The notes: generated from the sequence alone by a model not told the origin. A stretch of DNA of 64,000 bases from Naematelia aurantialba (GCA_021527695.1 JAKFAO010000005.1:1550001-1614000); one strand, 5' to 3'; shown: positions 1 to 12,934, counted from the first letter of the stretch. Numbers and translations are program-made.

Positions 1-3000
1 CCTACTGGGCACTGACGGGCTGAGCAAGGCGATGATCGGAGAGTACCTCGGCGAAGGGTGAGTGGACAACCAGTAGTGCGTCGCTGACTTGTAGGGACGA
101 GCATAATGTGGCAACCATGCATGCTTTGGTGGACATGCTGGATTTCACCGAGATGCCCTTCACAACTGCTCTCCGTACCTACCTTCAAGCGTTCCGACTC
201 CCGGGAGAAGCCCAAAAGATCGATCGATTCATGCTGAAGTTTGCCGAGCGATATATGCAGGACAACCCGACCTCGCATTTCGCCAATGCCGACACGGCTT
301 ACATCTTGGCGTTTTCCGTCATCATGCTCAACACTGATGCGCATAATAAAAACTTCAAACAAAAGCGCATGACCAAGGCGGAGTTTGTCAAGAACAATCG
401 CGGAATCAACGATGGCAAGGATCTGCCTGAAGATTTCCTTGGCGAGGTCTACGATGAGATCCAGACCAACGAGATCAAGATGAAGGACGAGGTGCCTGAG
501 CTCCAGGTTGGCTCAGGCCCGTTGGCATCTGTCGGTCGCGATCTGCAAAAAGAGGCGTATTTCGCTCAGTCGGAAAACATGGCCAACAAGACAGAGGCGC
601 TGCTGAAAGCTATGACACGGCAACAGCGGCGCGGAGTGGTGCGGCCAACCGATACGTTTGTTTCGGCATCGAGGCTGGAACATGTCCGATACATGTTTGA
701 AGTCGCATGGATGCCGTTCTTGGCTGGTATTTCCGCGTCGCTCCAGGAGACAGACGACATGGATGTGGTCAACATCTGCTTGGAGGGGTTGAGGTATGCT
801 ATCCGTATAGTCTGCCTGTTCGACCTCGAGCTCGAGAGGAACGCGTTCGTCACCACGCTAGCCAAGTTTACGTTTCTCAACAACGTCGCTGAGATGCGAC
901 CGAAGAATGTCGAGGCTATCAAGAGTTTGCTGGAAATTGCAGTCACGGACGGGAACCACCTCAAGGCAAACTGGAAGGATGTCTTGACCTGTGTCAGCCA
1001 GCTGGAGCGTATGCAGCTCATATCGAGCGGCATGGACGTGCCGGATCTCAAGTGGGTCATCAGCTTCCGCAGTGACTGACTAGTATCAGGTCATTTACCC
1101 CGACAGGCAAGAAAGGGCATGTCCGGCGGAAAGCTCCAGCCGACGAAGTGGCTGAAGAGAGCCGGTCATCCCAGGTGACCGTTGCTGCAGATATGGTGTT
1201 TTCGAGATCGAAAGATCTCTCAGGGGTGAGTTGTGGCACCGCGCAGCGCATGACCTGGCGCTGAGGGATGAACGTATATGGTACTCGAGCTGACGCGTAC
1301 GCAAACAGTCCGCCATCGTCGACTTTGTACAGGCGCTTTCAGAGGTATCTTGGGAGGAGATCCAGACATCCGGGACGTCGACGCGGCCCCGCCTGTTCAG
1401 TCTGCAAAAGCTCGTCGAGATATCGTACTACAACATGGGGCGGATCCGTCTCGAATGGTCAAATATCTGGCTGATCCTAGGGGAACACTTTAACCAGGTG
1501 AGCGAGGAGCGGCCTTTCACTTGACCTTTGATCTGCGGGACCTACGGCACCGTCGTGGCGCCTGATGCCCCTACCGCCATGGCACCTACAGTATGACACT
1601 GCGCTTGCACCTGAGACAAATCACGCTGCAATGGTACCTGACAATACGCTTGTAGGTCTGCTGCCATAATAGCCCGAACGTGAGCTTCTTTGCGCTCGAT
1701 GCGCTGCGACAGCTCGCCATGAACTTTTTGGAAAAGGAGGAATTGTCGCATTTCAGGTTCCAAAAGGACTTTCTCAAGCCGTTCGAGTATACGATCATCA
1801 ACAACAAAAACTCGGATGCGAGGGAGATGGTGCGTGGTTTCCTGATCCCGCTCGACAGCTCCCACGTAACTTGTCCATTTGTCAAGTGATAGTTCCCTGG
1901 CCTTGCTTTCCATTTGTCACGCAGTAGCTCCCTGGCCTTACTTCCCATTCGTAAAACAATAGCTCCCTGGCCTCCCGCTTCGAATGGCAACCTGACATAC
2001 TCTAGGTCCTTCAATGTCTGCAGCAGATGTTGCAAGCCCGAGTGCAGAACCTGCGATCAGGATGGCGCACCATGTTTTCGACCTTTTCCGCGGCATCCCA
2101 TGTCGTCACGGAGCGAGTTGCAAACTACGCGTTCGAGCTCGTGACACTGATCTATCGCGAACACTTTGCTCTTGTTGTGCGATACGGCTCGTTTGCCGAT
2201 CTCACGACGTGCATTACAGATTTCTGCAAAGTGTCAAAGTACCAGAAAATCTCACTGCAAGCGATCGAGATGGTGCGCGGACTGGTGCCGAAGATGCTGC
2301 AGACTCCAGAATGTCTGCTGCCGCAGCCGGGCGACGAGGGGAAAGATAAAGAAAAGGAGGAACCGATGGTCAAGTATTGGTTGCCTGTCTTGATGGGTTT
2401 CTACGAGATTATCATGACGGGCGAAGACTTGGAGGTGCGGCGTTTGTGAGTGGGGTCTCTTACACCCTGCCGACCACAAAGGCCTTCCCCCCTTCCCTCT
2501 TCCCCCTTCCCCTTGCTCCCTCCCCCCCAAGACGCCATTCTCAGGGTCCTGCGGTCTCTCGCCCTCCATCAGGGAATGAGGGATGCAGGCTCGGGCGACG
2601 ACGGACGACTGACGATTGCAGAGCGTCCGACTGCCTGTTTGAGACGCTCAAGACCCACGGACCATCATTCACCACCTCCTTCTGGCACCTCATCACCACC
2701 CGCGTCCTCTTCCCCATCTTCTCGGTGCTGCGAGCAAAGTCGGAAACCCGCTTCCGCTCAGCCGAGGATCTGTCGGTATGGTTATCGACTACGCTGATTT
2801 CTGCGCTGCGGGACACGGTAGAGCTCTTTACTGTGTACTTTGAGGTCCTGCAGGGGGAGATTCAGGGGTTGTTGGATATACTGGTGGCTTGTATTTGCCA
2901 AGGTATGTCTTGAGCTGTGATGTCTCTTCGCCCGAAAGCCGTTGTCCTCCAACGCGGAGCTCTTTGAGCGCCTCGTCCTCCCAAGCCGAGGCTCTTGAGC

Positions 3001-4359
3001 GGCCACCAAGTAAAAGATGACGGCTGACGAGGCTCAGAGAACGACACACTTGCTAGGATTGGGACATCATGTTTCCAGCAGCTCCTCGAAAACAATGTGA
3101 CCAAGCTGTCGCCTGAAAAGTGGGAGTTGATCGTCGGGGCCTTCGTCGAACTCTTCCGGACGACGACCGCCGGTCAGCTGTTCGATCCAGCATTATCGCG
3201 AGAGGTCGAGCCGAATGGCGTGGGCGACGATGCCGATGGTGAGTTGTCGGTCGATCACCGGCCCGGCGTGGATGCTGACGAGCTCTCGATGATAGCTCCA
3301 TTCCAAAAGTTTGTCGCACCGGCACCATTGGCATCCGCATCGACGCCATCTCTTCCTGCAACTCTGACGTATGGCGATCAACGGCGGATCTTCAAGCAGA
3401 TCATCGTCAAATGCGTGCTTCAGCTCTTGCTGATCGAGACGACACACGAGCTGCTGCAGAACGACGACGTGTACAATACGATTCCTGCCGAGCATCTGTT
3501 GCGGTTCATGGGCGTCCTGGACGATTCTTGGCGCTTTGCACGAAAGTTCAATGCCGACCGCGATCTCCGCATGCGTTTGTGGAAAGTTGGTGAGTGTCAA
3601 GATTCTTGGCTCACCCGTGCCTCGACCCTCGCCCACGCATTGCCGTCATTCCTCTTCGCCACCCACAGGTAGATCGTTTGCTGAAGTAGAAACAGGCTTT
3701 ATGAAGCAGCTTCCGAATCTGCTCAAGCAGGAGAGCTCATCGGCAGCGACGCTGATTCAGGTGTTGCTGCGAATGTACCGTGATCCACGTGACGCACACC
3801 GCGCAACGCGCAGTGGGGTTCTAGACCGCCTAGTCCCGTCAGTGCTTCTCTCTATCTCTAGGTCTGCCCCTAGGTCTATCTCTAGTCTATCTCTAGACCT
3901 GCTTAAAGGTTTTCCGCGTAACAATTGCTGATCGATTGACTGCGCAGACTGAGCACCGAGGTGATCAAGGATTTTATTGCGATAGACCCGGAAGCTCAGC
4001 CTAGGAATGTGGCGGCGTGGACGCCGGTGGTGACTGATATCCTCAAGGGGGTGATCGGGTTTGAGGATGCTTCGGTGGGTCTCCGCAATTCGTATAAATC
4101 ACAAATCACCGCCAGATTGGCGCATTTTGACTATCCTGTTCTCCTCAACGGGACATCGTCGCCAGTCTGACAGGGAGAGGATTGTTGTCTGGTACGCTGC
4201 GGCTGACACTTGTTTTTGCAGTTTGAAAAGCACATTCCGACGTATTTCCCACTTGTGACGGACATTTTGACAAAAGAGATCGCGGTGGAGATGCGGTTTG
4301 CCGTGCGGGATTATCTGCATCGGGTTGGGGATGTCAAGGGGTTTGTCCCTACTGCATAG
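1..4359 (+). CDS. SEC7: SEC7-family Arf guanine nucleotide exchange factor, 3' part (5' end outside window)
   Basis: Large Arf-GEF of the Sec7/BIG family, which activates Arf GTPases at the trans-Golgi for vesicle formation. Exons read as <1-57, 95-1051, 1090-1225, 1309-1497, 1656-1829, 2006-2445, 2622-2902, 3038-3238, 3296-3589, 3696-3837, 3948-4074, 4222-4359; about 1,045 residues are visible. The Sec7 domain is cut by the window start: the catalytic glutamate loop [11 protein letters not shown] and the motif [16 protein letters not shown] are present. Downstream are conserved BIG-type blocks (for example [35 protein letters not shown] and [15 protein letters not shown]). The gap 3239-3295 is 57 nt and in frame, so it could be read as coding, but it has GTGAGT/TAG ends and I treat it as an intron. 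The stop is TAG at 4357. The family assignment is certain; some splice sites are inferred. Confidence 0.93.
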
Positions 4360-4881
4360 GGCTACTCAGGATTCACAGTAGAGAGCGATGGGCTGCAGGT
4401 GAGGTGCTGGCGGGTGCTGGAGCGTCGAGGACGACGCGGAGATCTCCATAGAGTCATGCCGACGGCTTACGCTATGCCACTATGCCAGTCTTCTACACCC
4501 TCTAGGCGGATAATCTGACGTGGAGGGCGCGGTTGTTCTACATGGATGAAGCGGTGTATGGCTCTACTCCTGTATGACTTGCCTCCTGAGTTCTCACAGA
4601 GCGAGAGCGAGAGAGAGAGAGCAAATGTTTGGTGCCCGTGCCGGTTATCATCGTCCGGCCGTCACTTCACCGGGTCACTTTACCGGCCCGGTTGCCTCCA
4701 CCTCCACCTGCGTTCATACAGGATGTACTGTACACCAGAGCTAGCTACGTTTCTCGTCACCTCATCACTGTTCGTACAGTTCAGACGCGACACTGGTTCC
4801 AACGTTGCACCGTCACGGAGCTGCAAGCAAGCACGAGACAGCGAGTTGCGATATATATACAACACTTCACGACACGACACG
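4360..4881. other. intergenic spacer, SEC7 to oxidoreductase
   Basis: 522 bp between two genes on the same strand. It contains a short (GA)n run near 4600-4620 and no open frame with recognisable similarity. A TATATATA-like run at 4851-4859 lies about 25-30 nt before the next start codon, so it is likely within the transcription start region. Confidence 0.5.
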
Positions 4882-6773
4882 ATGCCGGTCACGATGCCGG
4901 TCGTTCGGGTGTCCATCTTGGGCGCGGGCATGTCCCTGTCGGTGCTGCATGTGCCGTGTCTCCTAGCACTCCCGGACAAGTTCATCGTGCACTCGGTACT
5001 GGAGCGGACTGATACCGGTCGGGCGAGGGCGGCGTGCGGGCCAGGGATCAAGGTCGTCGGCGATGTGGCGGGGGTGGTCGAGGATCCAGCGGTGGATCTG
5101 GTGAGTCGATCGTCGGCCGCCCTGCGGGGTGCAGAAGCTCGTAGCTCTTGCTTGCTTTTGCTGGCTCTTGTTGGGAAGGCCTAGATGTGAGCTTACGAAG
5201 CGCAGGTCATCGTGGCAACGCCAAACTCGAGCCACTACGAATACGCCAAAGCGGCACTGCAAGCGGGCAAACACGGCAAGTCGTCCAACCTCCCCCGCTT
5301 CGCCGCTTCCCCTCGGCGCTTGGGCTCGTCCATAGACCATGGACCTTGTGTGCGCGAGGGCTTGCGGCTTTCAGCTTGCACTGTCACGGTGTCTCGCGGT
5401 CCATTGCCATTCTGTCGCAAGCGGGGCTGACGATCCCAGTCCTCATCGAGAAACCCATCACCCCGACCGCCGCAGAGGCAGAAGAGCTCGTCGCGCTGGC
5501 TGAATCCAAGGGCGTGATTCTAAGCGTCTACCAGAACCGGAGGTGGGATTCCGACTTTCTCACCGTCAAAGAGCTGTTGAGGACAGGCCGGGTGAGTGGT
5601 GTTTCCCTGTTCGGCCGTTCGGGTTCGGGTCTCTGACGCATGTGTCCCGCCCCCACCTACTTCCGTCGACTCGGACTCCTCAACTCTGCTTGGGACACCA
5701 TGACTCTGCCGGTCATTACTTGGACGACTCTATGGGTCTATTACAATGACAACCTGTTTCACCCCGACGGGCCTGCAAAACCAGCTCGGTCCACTGGTGT
5801 CGTTCACATCGCAATACGATCGGTACCGCCCGCTCCCACCCGACGCGCCGCTCCGAGGGTGGAAGGAGACCCCAGGGCAGTTCAACGAAGTGATATACAA
5901 CCTCGGCTCGCACATTCTCGATCAGGCCTTCGTCCTGTTCGGCAAACCCACCAAGGTGTTCGCGAGGATGTGGGATGTTCGCGGCATTGGTCTCGATGAG
6001 TCGGTGCGTGCGCGTGCCTTGCCTGCCTCTTTCACCCTGCCATACTCCTTGCACAAGCATGATTTGAATGCTCTTTCTCGTGGCCAAATCTACATGTCAT
6101 ATCTTTCCTCTCTCGACTCATCCCCGAATGCCGGGGCTAACCAGTGGCGGCAGTTCGAGATGGACTGGTACTACCCCTCCTCCATCCCCTCGTCGAACGC
6201 GCCGTTCGTCGTGCGCCTCTCCGCGTCCATCCTCTGCCGCCAGGTGAAGCAGCTCCGCTTCGCCCTGCAGGGCACCAAGGCGAGTTATACCAAGTACGGC
6301 CTGGACCCGCAAGAGGCGTTTCTCAAGCGGCTGGCGGCGGGTGAGCCCAAGGGCGAGGGGTATGGCGTCGAGCCACCGGCGCTGTGGGGGGAATTGGTCG
6401 AGGATGCCGCGGACGCCGCGAATGCAGGGGACGTGAAAGGGGACAAGGTCGTGGGGCAGGACAAGGTCGAGTTTGTGGTCTCCAAGTGAGTCGACGACGT
6501 CGCGATGCTTGGAGGAGGGGATGTCTTGTGTGAATCGCGAGCGAGTGCTGGCTTCTGGGGAGCTCCGGCTCTGGAGGGCACAGCTGACAGAACAGGTACG
6601 AGTCCCAGGCAGGCAATTACCCGGCCCTGTACGAGAACCTGTACGAAGCGATCGTCACTCGCGACCCGCGCAAGCTCGCAGTCAAGGCGGAGGAGGCGAT
6701 CGAGGTGATTCGCATCATCGAGCTGGGATTCAAGAGCGCACAGGAGGGCAGGGTGCTGGATGTGGATTGGTAG
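4882..6773 (+). CDS. Gfo/Idh/MocA-family NAD(P)-dependent oxidoreductase (YdgJ-like)
   Basis: Predicted dehydrogenase of 389 residues from exons 4882-5100, 5206-5275, 5440-5591, 5785-6003, 6154-6485, 6596-6773. The N-terminal Rossmann fold shows VSILGAGMSLSVLHVP as the dinucleotide loop. The joined exons give AGKHVLIEKPIT, the EKP motif with the catalytic lysine of this family, then SVYQNRRWDSDFLTV and NLGSHILDQAFVLFGKP, which are typical of the bacterial YdgJ/YhhX-like subgroup. The C-terminal substrate domain ends LDVDW. Sugars or sugar acids are the usual substrates of the family; the substrate here cannot be told. Intron 2 (5276-5439) begins GCAAGT, a GC-AG intron, which is needed to keep the VLIEKP frame. 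Two in-frame ATGs (4882, 4894) are possible starts. Confidence 0.9.
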
Positions 6774-9512
6774 TGCTGCGGGCGTCCCAGTGGCGGCGGC
6801 GGCGGCGGCGGCGGCGGTGGTAGTGGTGGTGATGTTGGAACACTGCTGGGTTATATAGGCGTTAGTTTCGGAGGGAGAACGAGGCAGGCGATCTTAGTTA
6901 GTATCAGTAACGGGCGGGCTGAGCCCGGCTTCACATCAGTATCTGGCGGTCGGTGTTTCAGTATCACGCGATGGGCCTGCGGTCGGCTCTCCTGTATGCA
7001 CGAATCCAAGATCAATCCGAGACAAAGGTCACGACTGAGGCGGACAGTGAGCAGACCCGATGTGCGTGCAGGTGCGGCACGAGACGATACCTCTTCGGTC
7101 TGGTGTTGGTGTTGGCTGGGCGCCAAATCCCTCGGTCTGCTGAGCCTCGGGCCCAACAGACTGTCCGGCGCGTCTCCGTCTGGTCCGGCCCCGCTCCGTG
7201 GCTATCCCGCCCCTTTTCCCGCTGTCCCGCCCTCCCCCGTCCCCCTCCGTCCGCTCCCGGTCTTCTCCATAGCCGTCCGCTACCGCCTGTCCGTGGCTTC
7301 TCCGAGGCCGTTGCTCGTGCGTGGCAGGTGTCAGCGGGGAAGCGAATAGCACCCAAGTCACAAGCACGTCGAGTACAGTCCACACAGACCCCCCTCACGC
7401 GGACTTGGCTGGGACCCGTCGCTTGCTGCTGATATGACTCATCCCCGTCTCACCCCGGCGCGCCCCGTCGTGCCTCTGCGGGGAGAATACTCTTATACCG
7501 CAGGACGAAATGGAGACGGATGATAGCTTCCTGTTCGGTGCGACAGCTGTCGTCTGCTCGGCACGACTTCCGGTCTTCTGCAACGTCGTGTCTCCTGATG
7601 TTCGGCATGACGGTCTCCTGATGCTCAGTCCGGCGGCATTGTCCCACTCCTCGGCACGGCACCATGTCGCCGTCGCTCATCTCTCGGGACAGCCTTCCAG
7701 TATTCGGATCCTTTCCATCATGCAATATCGTCCGGCAGTCGTGTCCGCCACCGACGCCACTGACGCCCGCAGGCAGCCATACGCATGATCAAGCATGGTC
7801 TTGGGCTGATAAGCATCTTCCTTCCTCCCGACCACATGGGGCGTGCTATGCCATGCCGTGCCGCGCCATGCTATGCCAAGACGGCCGTACCCTGCATGCC
7901 CTGCCCGTCACATGCACCTACTGTGCGCGTGCGCGTGGTATGGCTGAGCTCCCTGTCTCGATTTCTGCACCTGCACCTCTGCCCTGTGGAACCTCACACC
8001 TGTGTCGCACATGAGGTGACAAGGGCAGGCGTTCGGTCAGCTGATACATCGCACACGCCCGACGTGCACGGGCGATAGATGTCCCTCGCCTCTCGTGGGC
8101 GTTCAGCGACGTGCAGGCACAACAAAGACTACACCCAAGACAATTCCGACGGATCCTACACACAGAGACGGCCGCGCGGGAGAAGGTCCGACGTTGACAA
8201 ATCCCGGGGTATAGGAGGGGCTCGGATCTCCAACGTCGGCTTAGACATCGGATTATAGAGGCATCGGATGTACGCGGGATGTACGTGGTCGGATGTACCT
8301 GATTCAACACCCGAACGCTCCACGGCAAAAGGGGAGCAGCCATCATGTCCGGCCGGACCTTGACTCTCTGCGTTCCGTTATCGGGGAAACGCGAGTCACA
8401 GGCACACGATTGGGCGTGGAGAGTACAATCCCATGACGCCCGAAAGTGACCAACACTTAGTGCGACATGCTAGGTGGATCATGAGATCATGAGTGACACG
8501 GACTGGCCGATCGCAAAAGCTAGGCTAGTGGTAGGTTGAAAGGGGGGAGCATCCTTTCATCTAGTGTTCCGAAACTAACCGTTCTACCACGACTCGACTT
8601 GCACCACGCCCTGGAACCGAGTATTTGGTATGCATGGCGTTTGAGCACATACTGCTCGCTTGGGGGAGTGGCACAGACTCATGCGTGCTCTGGCTGTTCA
8701 ACCCACGCGTCGACACCGCTCGCGGATGCTTGTGATTCGTGCAATTTGTTACGGCGGCCAGAATACGGTAAGCGAGTGCCTCGATGGACGAGGCGACGAG
8801 GAAAAGGGGCAAGGAGAGAAGGCATGCTTGAAAATCAGCTCCACGAGGTACACCTGACGTTTACCCCTGAATCTCCCACATGTGCACAGAATCGGTCGCC
8901 TCTCCTCTCACGCCTAGGGCTCGATGTTTAGCTCTTTTTAATCCCCTCCAAACTCAATGGCCCTCGGCTCTCGCCCTCCCCGTCAATTGCGGAAATCGCG
9001 ACAAAAGGACCAGGGAAATCCCGAACATGACGGCATGATCCCTCCCCAACCATGAAATAATAATTTTTTTCCCCGTCGCCCTTCCTTGTCTCGTGCAGGA
9101 GCGGCAATCTGGCACCACATGGGTCACCCCTCTGGCCTCCACCTCGACCACCCAGCACCACACTGCACCACGCAGCGCACCACACATCACCCGACCAAGT
9201 GGGCGGGCCTTTGTCCTTGCCCCCGGAGCTGGATGTGTGCCTTGCCTTGAAATCTTGACCAGTATGGCGCGCGATAAGGTGATCAGGAAATTCATTGGAG
9301 CGCCGTGTGGGTTCGCATGCAGAACCGTTTTCATCCGGGCTCTGCCCCTCGTCTGCCTACCCTCTGCTGTGGCGATTCGCCCAATAGCACTCTCCGCAGA
9401 GATAACCAGTCTTCCACTCCAGAGTACATAAAAGCCCCCCCGCTCGCCGAGTCCCCCCGGCCCCACTGCAAAGATCCACTTTGTTCGCCATCCAGAAGCT
9501 GGCTGTTCAACG
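6774..9512. other. 2.7 kb gene-free region with GATA sites ahead of the peptide transporter
   Basis: I find no exon chain with recognisable protein similarity on either strand. A (GGC)n run lies at 6792-6817 just past the oxidoreductase stop, probably in its 3' UTR. GATAA core sites occur at 7808, 9273 and 9412 and an inverted one at 8378; these match the binding core of fungal nitrogen-regulatory GATA factors and would suit a nitrogen-source transporter, but chance hits are expected in 2.7 kb. A TATA-like CATAAAAG sits at about 9427, some 85 nt before the transporter ATG. Confidence 0.45.
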
Positions 9513-11863
9513 ATGAGTGAGTCCATTTCCACCGTCGCCGCCACCACCACACCCGTCACTCGCGCCGTAACTACCACCACCGCAATTCACTGCCCCCACT
9601 CGCCTCGTCCCTCTTGTATTCACTCTCCTGATCACTCTCCTTGTCACTCCGGATCACTCTACGTGATGCCCCTCGCCACTCTGGTACTCGTGTGTCCGCT
9701 CTGGGTCGAGCTGATCAAGTCCCAGGCCACACAGACGCTATTCAAGACCTGCAGGCGGCAGGCATTCCTGCCTCCGCCATGCCCGCTTCTGATCCCCGCG
9801 GCGACGCCAAGCACGAAAAGAACATGGTCTTGGGCCAGGTTGGCGCCGAAAACGTCACTGTTGGCGCCGCGGGCGACCTGGAGGAGGACGAGGAGCCTAC
9901 CCTCGAGGAAATGAGCACTCTGCGCAAGTGAGTTCGACTTGGTCTTTCTCGTTCCGTCTCTTCCGCCCTTGTCTTCCCTGTCTCCCTTCCCTTCCTTCTT
10001 TCCCTGCCTTTCTTCTTCCTCACCTCCAGTCTTCCCCCCTGTGGACTTCAGCTAACTCGTCCAGAATCCCCGCCAACATGAAGTTCGCCGCCATCTGCAT
10101 GTGCATGATCGAGCTCGCCGAGCGCGCCTCGTACTACGGTTCTTCCGGCGTCTTCTCCAACTTTGTCCGTGGCAGTTTCCCCGATGGCGGTAACGGCCTC
10201 GGAGCCGTCGCCAAGGGTGATGCCGGTCTCAACGAGTCGGCTGGTGCGCTCGCCATGGGCTCAGTCGCTGCTTCCGCCGTCTCGTCTCTCTTTACTTTCC
10301 TTGCCTACGTTCTTCCCAGTAAGTCTCTTGTCCCCTCCAAAGATACGAAATGGGTCCTGACTCGATGTAGTTGTCGGCGGTATCGTTTCTGACACCAAGT
10401 GGGGTCGTTTCAAGACCATCGCGTGGGGTACCGCCGTTGGCGCCATTGCCCACGTCCTCCTGGTCATTCCCGCCCTTCCCCACGTTATTGACCACTCGCA
10501 CGGCGCTTTCGCTGCGTTCATGATCTCCATCATCATCCTCGCTTTCGCCGCTGGATTCATCAAGCCTTGCTTGGGTCCTCTTCTCTGCGACCAGTCGCCC
10601 GTCAAGCGCCCGGTCATCCGCCACACCAAAAAGGGCGAGCGTGTCATCCTCGACCCACAGGCGACTGTCACCCGATACCTCAACATCTTCTACATGTGCA
10701 TCAACATGTAAGTGAAATTGCCTGTGTCTGGCGGTGTCTTGCCGTGCTGACGATTTCGCAGCGGTGCCTTTTTCTCGGTCGCGACGTCTTATGCTGAGCG
10801 TCTCGTCGGTTTCTGGCTCGCCTTCCTGTTGCCTGGTATCTTCTACATGCTCATGCCGATTGTGCTCGTGTTGTGCTACAAGCACCTGTACCACGCCCCT
10901 CCTCAGGGCTCGGTCGTCTGGGAGGCGATGCACGTCTTCAAGGAGATGATCCAGCGTGGAGGCTTCTTGTCGGTGTTCAAGGGCGGCGACGCTGCATGGA
11001 ACAACGCCAAGCCTTCTTACATCCAGGCTCAGGATGGCGCCATCGACTCGAGCAAGATCTTCTGGGACGACACTTTCGTCGACGAGATCCGACAGTCGCT
11101 CTCTGCTTGCGGTGTCTTCTTCCTGATCCCCATCTACAACTTGGCCGACGGTGCTATCGGCAACCAGTTGAACGACATGTCGGTTGCCATGACTCTTAAC
11201 GGTATCCCGAACGACGTCATCAACAACTTCAACCCCCTTGTCATCATTGTCGCGACGCCTATCCTCACCTGGGGAGTGTACCCCTTCTTTGAGCGCATCG
11301 GTTTCCCCCTCCGCGCCATGACCCGTATGTGCATCGGTTTCATGCTCGGCACGGTCACCATGATCATCTCGGCCATCATCCAATGGCGAATCTACGAGAC
11401 CTCGCCATGCGGCTACTACGCTACCGACTGCGACGACGTCTCTCCCGTCTCGATCGGATGGCTTATCCCGATTTACTCTCTCCCGGCCCTCGGCGAGCTG
11501 TTTGTCAACGTCACGTCGTACGAGCTTGCCTACACCCGAGCACCTGCACGCATGAAGGGTCTCGTCTACGCGCTCTGCCTGTTCTCGTCGGCCATCTCGG
11601 CGGCCATCTCGCTCGCGCTGTCCGACGTCATCCAGGACCCGAACCTGATCTGGCCATACGTCGCCGTCGCCGTCGCCTGTTTCCTCTGCGGTCTCTCGTT
11701 CCCCATCTTCTTCCGACACCTCAACAAGCCCATGCTGGTGTTTGCCGACCCGGACCGACAGGCTGGTCTGCCCACCGAGGGCAAGCACCCCCACGTCCCG
11801 GCGGCATCGTACGCTGGCGGCACGAATTACGAGGACCACGAGAGCTCCAAGGAGCGCTACTAG
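9513..11863 (+). CDS. PTR2: proton-coupled oligopeptide transporter, POT/PTR2 family
   Basis: Di/tripeptide-proton symporter of the plasma membrane, 632 residues. Exons 9513-9516, 9726-9927, 10065-10318, 10371-10707, 10762-11863. The first coding exon is only ATGA: splicing to 9726 gives MSHTDAIQDL in the frame of the long second exon, while reading on from the ATG leaves that frame. Family features are IELAERASYYGSSG (ELAERFSYYG signature), a glycine-rich GGIVSDTKWGRFKT loop, FAAGFIKPCLGPLLCDQ, an NIFYMCINIGAFFSV segment, many hydrophobic helices and ALGELFVNVTSYELAYTRAP near the C-terminus. The acidic N-terminus (GDLEEDEEPTLEE) is cytosolic. Codon use is strongly GC-biased, suggesting good expression. 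The family call is firm; the micro first exon is inferred from frame and the GTGAGT donor. Confidence 0.95.
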
Positions 11864-12934
11864 GCGACGTCTCCGTCTCGTCTGTAGTCTAGTGTGTAGT
11901 CTGTAGTGTACCGGTGGATGGGGGGTGGTCCGAGGCGATTTGATCCTGTGGTTGATACTTTTATAGTAGCCCGGTGTTCCCGTGGCCGGGCGTGGTCGAG
12001 GCGGATGGCACTATTCATTTTGTACGAGCTGTCTTGATGCACTCGTGCTCTAGAGTCGATTCGTGTGGAGTTATCCGCATCAGGCCAGAGCACTGCACTG
12101 CACGTCGGCAAGTGTCCCACTGGCTGCCCCATGCTTGGAAATTCGTAAAAATTCTGGGCAGCTTGGGGTCATCGAGTCACCGAGGATGGAGTGACACTTG
12201 AAGATTCAAAGTGGAAGCTGGACGAGGTAGAGGTGTGGATTGACGAGTGGATGGGCAGATGTACTGACAAGCTGACAAGCTGACATGCCCATGCTGACAT
12301 GCCCATGCTGTGTGCTGAGAGTGTTCTGTAGCCAGTCAGCTGTGCAGCAGGGGAAAGTGTTCATTGTATACATACGTTGGTGAGCGTGCAGGTACGCTCG
12401 TACGACTTGACTGTGGTACGAGCAACAGTGCACAGTCGAATGCCACGACAGATATAGGATGTATAGGATTACGACGCTACCGATGTTTAGGATGGATAGG
12501 AGGCGGACCATGATGCACGCGGACCATCCTCGCCTGCAAACGAGATTCTGGCAGGGGGATTGGTGGGATCCGTATATGGTGTATGCATTTTTCTACCATT
12601 AGATCCTACAATGAGCCATTCCCACTGTCAATGGCCACTTGTCCTTGCGCCTTTGATGGTCACTTGTCCTTGCGCCTTCGATGGTCACTCGTCCTTGCGC
12701 CTTTGATGGTCACTTGTCCTTGCACCTTCGATGGCCACTTGTCCTTGCACCTTCGCCTTCGATGGCCACCTGTCCTTGCGCCCGATGGTCACTTGTCCTC
12801 TTTCCAAGCCCGCACCCGTCGCCGCTCTCCACCCGCAGTCGCCACGGCCCGTCACGCAAACACCCACCACCCTCACTGTCGTCAACCCTAGGCGCCTCGC
12901 ATGCTACACGTCGGCGCCCTGCCTCGACGCATGG
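11864..12934. other. spacer between converging PTR2 and TBCA genes
   Basis: About 1.07 kb between two 3' ends. It holds short direct repeats (CTGACAAG twice and CTGACATGCCCATG twice, 12268-12310) and a 24-bp minisatellite listed separately. No gene seen. Confidence 0.5.
12631..12799. repeat. 24-bp minisatellite, about seven copies
   Basis: Tandem copies of a 24-bp unit, consensus GATGGTCACTTGTCCTTGCG plus CCTT, with C/T and A/G variants (GGCCAC/GGTCAC, GCGCC/GCACC) and one copy with an extra 6 bp. It lies just past the 3' end of the TBCA gene. The unit length is a multiple of three, so it gives repetitive open frames, but these match no protein and I do not call them genes. Confidence 0.9.

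Noticed and set aside
8954..9580. 208-residue minus-strand open frame upstream of PTR2
   Set aside because: No recognisable motif; it overlaps the transporter promoter and first exon.
10292..11839. 515-residue open frame on the minus strand
   Set aside because: It is exactly antisense to the conserved peptide transporter exons; strong GC3 bias opens the opposite strand. Composition (Arg/Asp/Val-rich) matches no protein.
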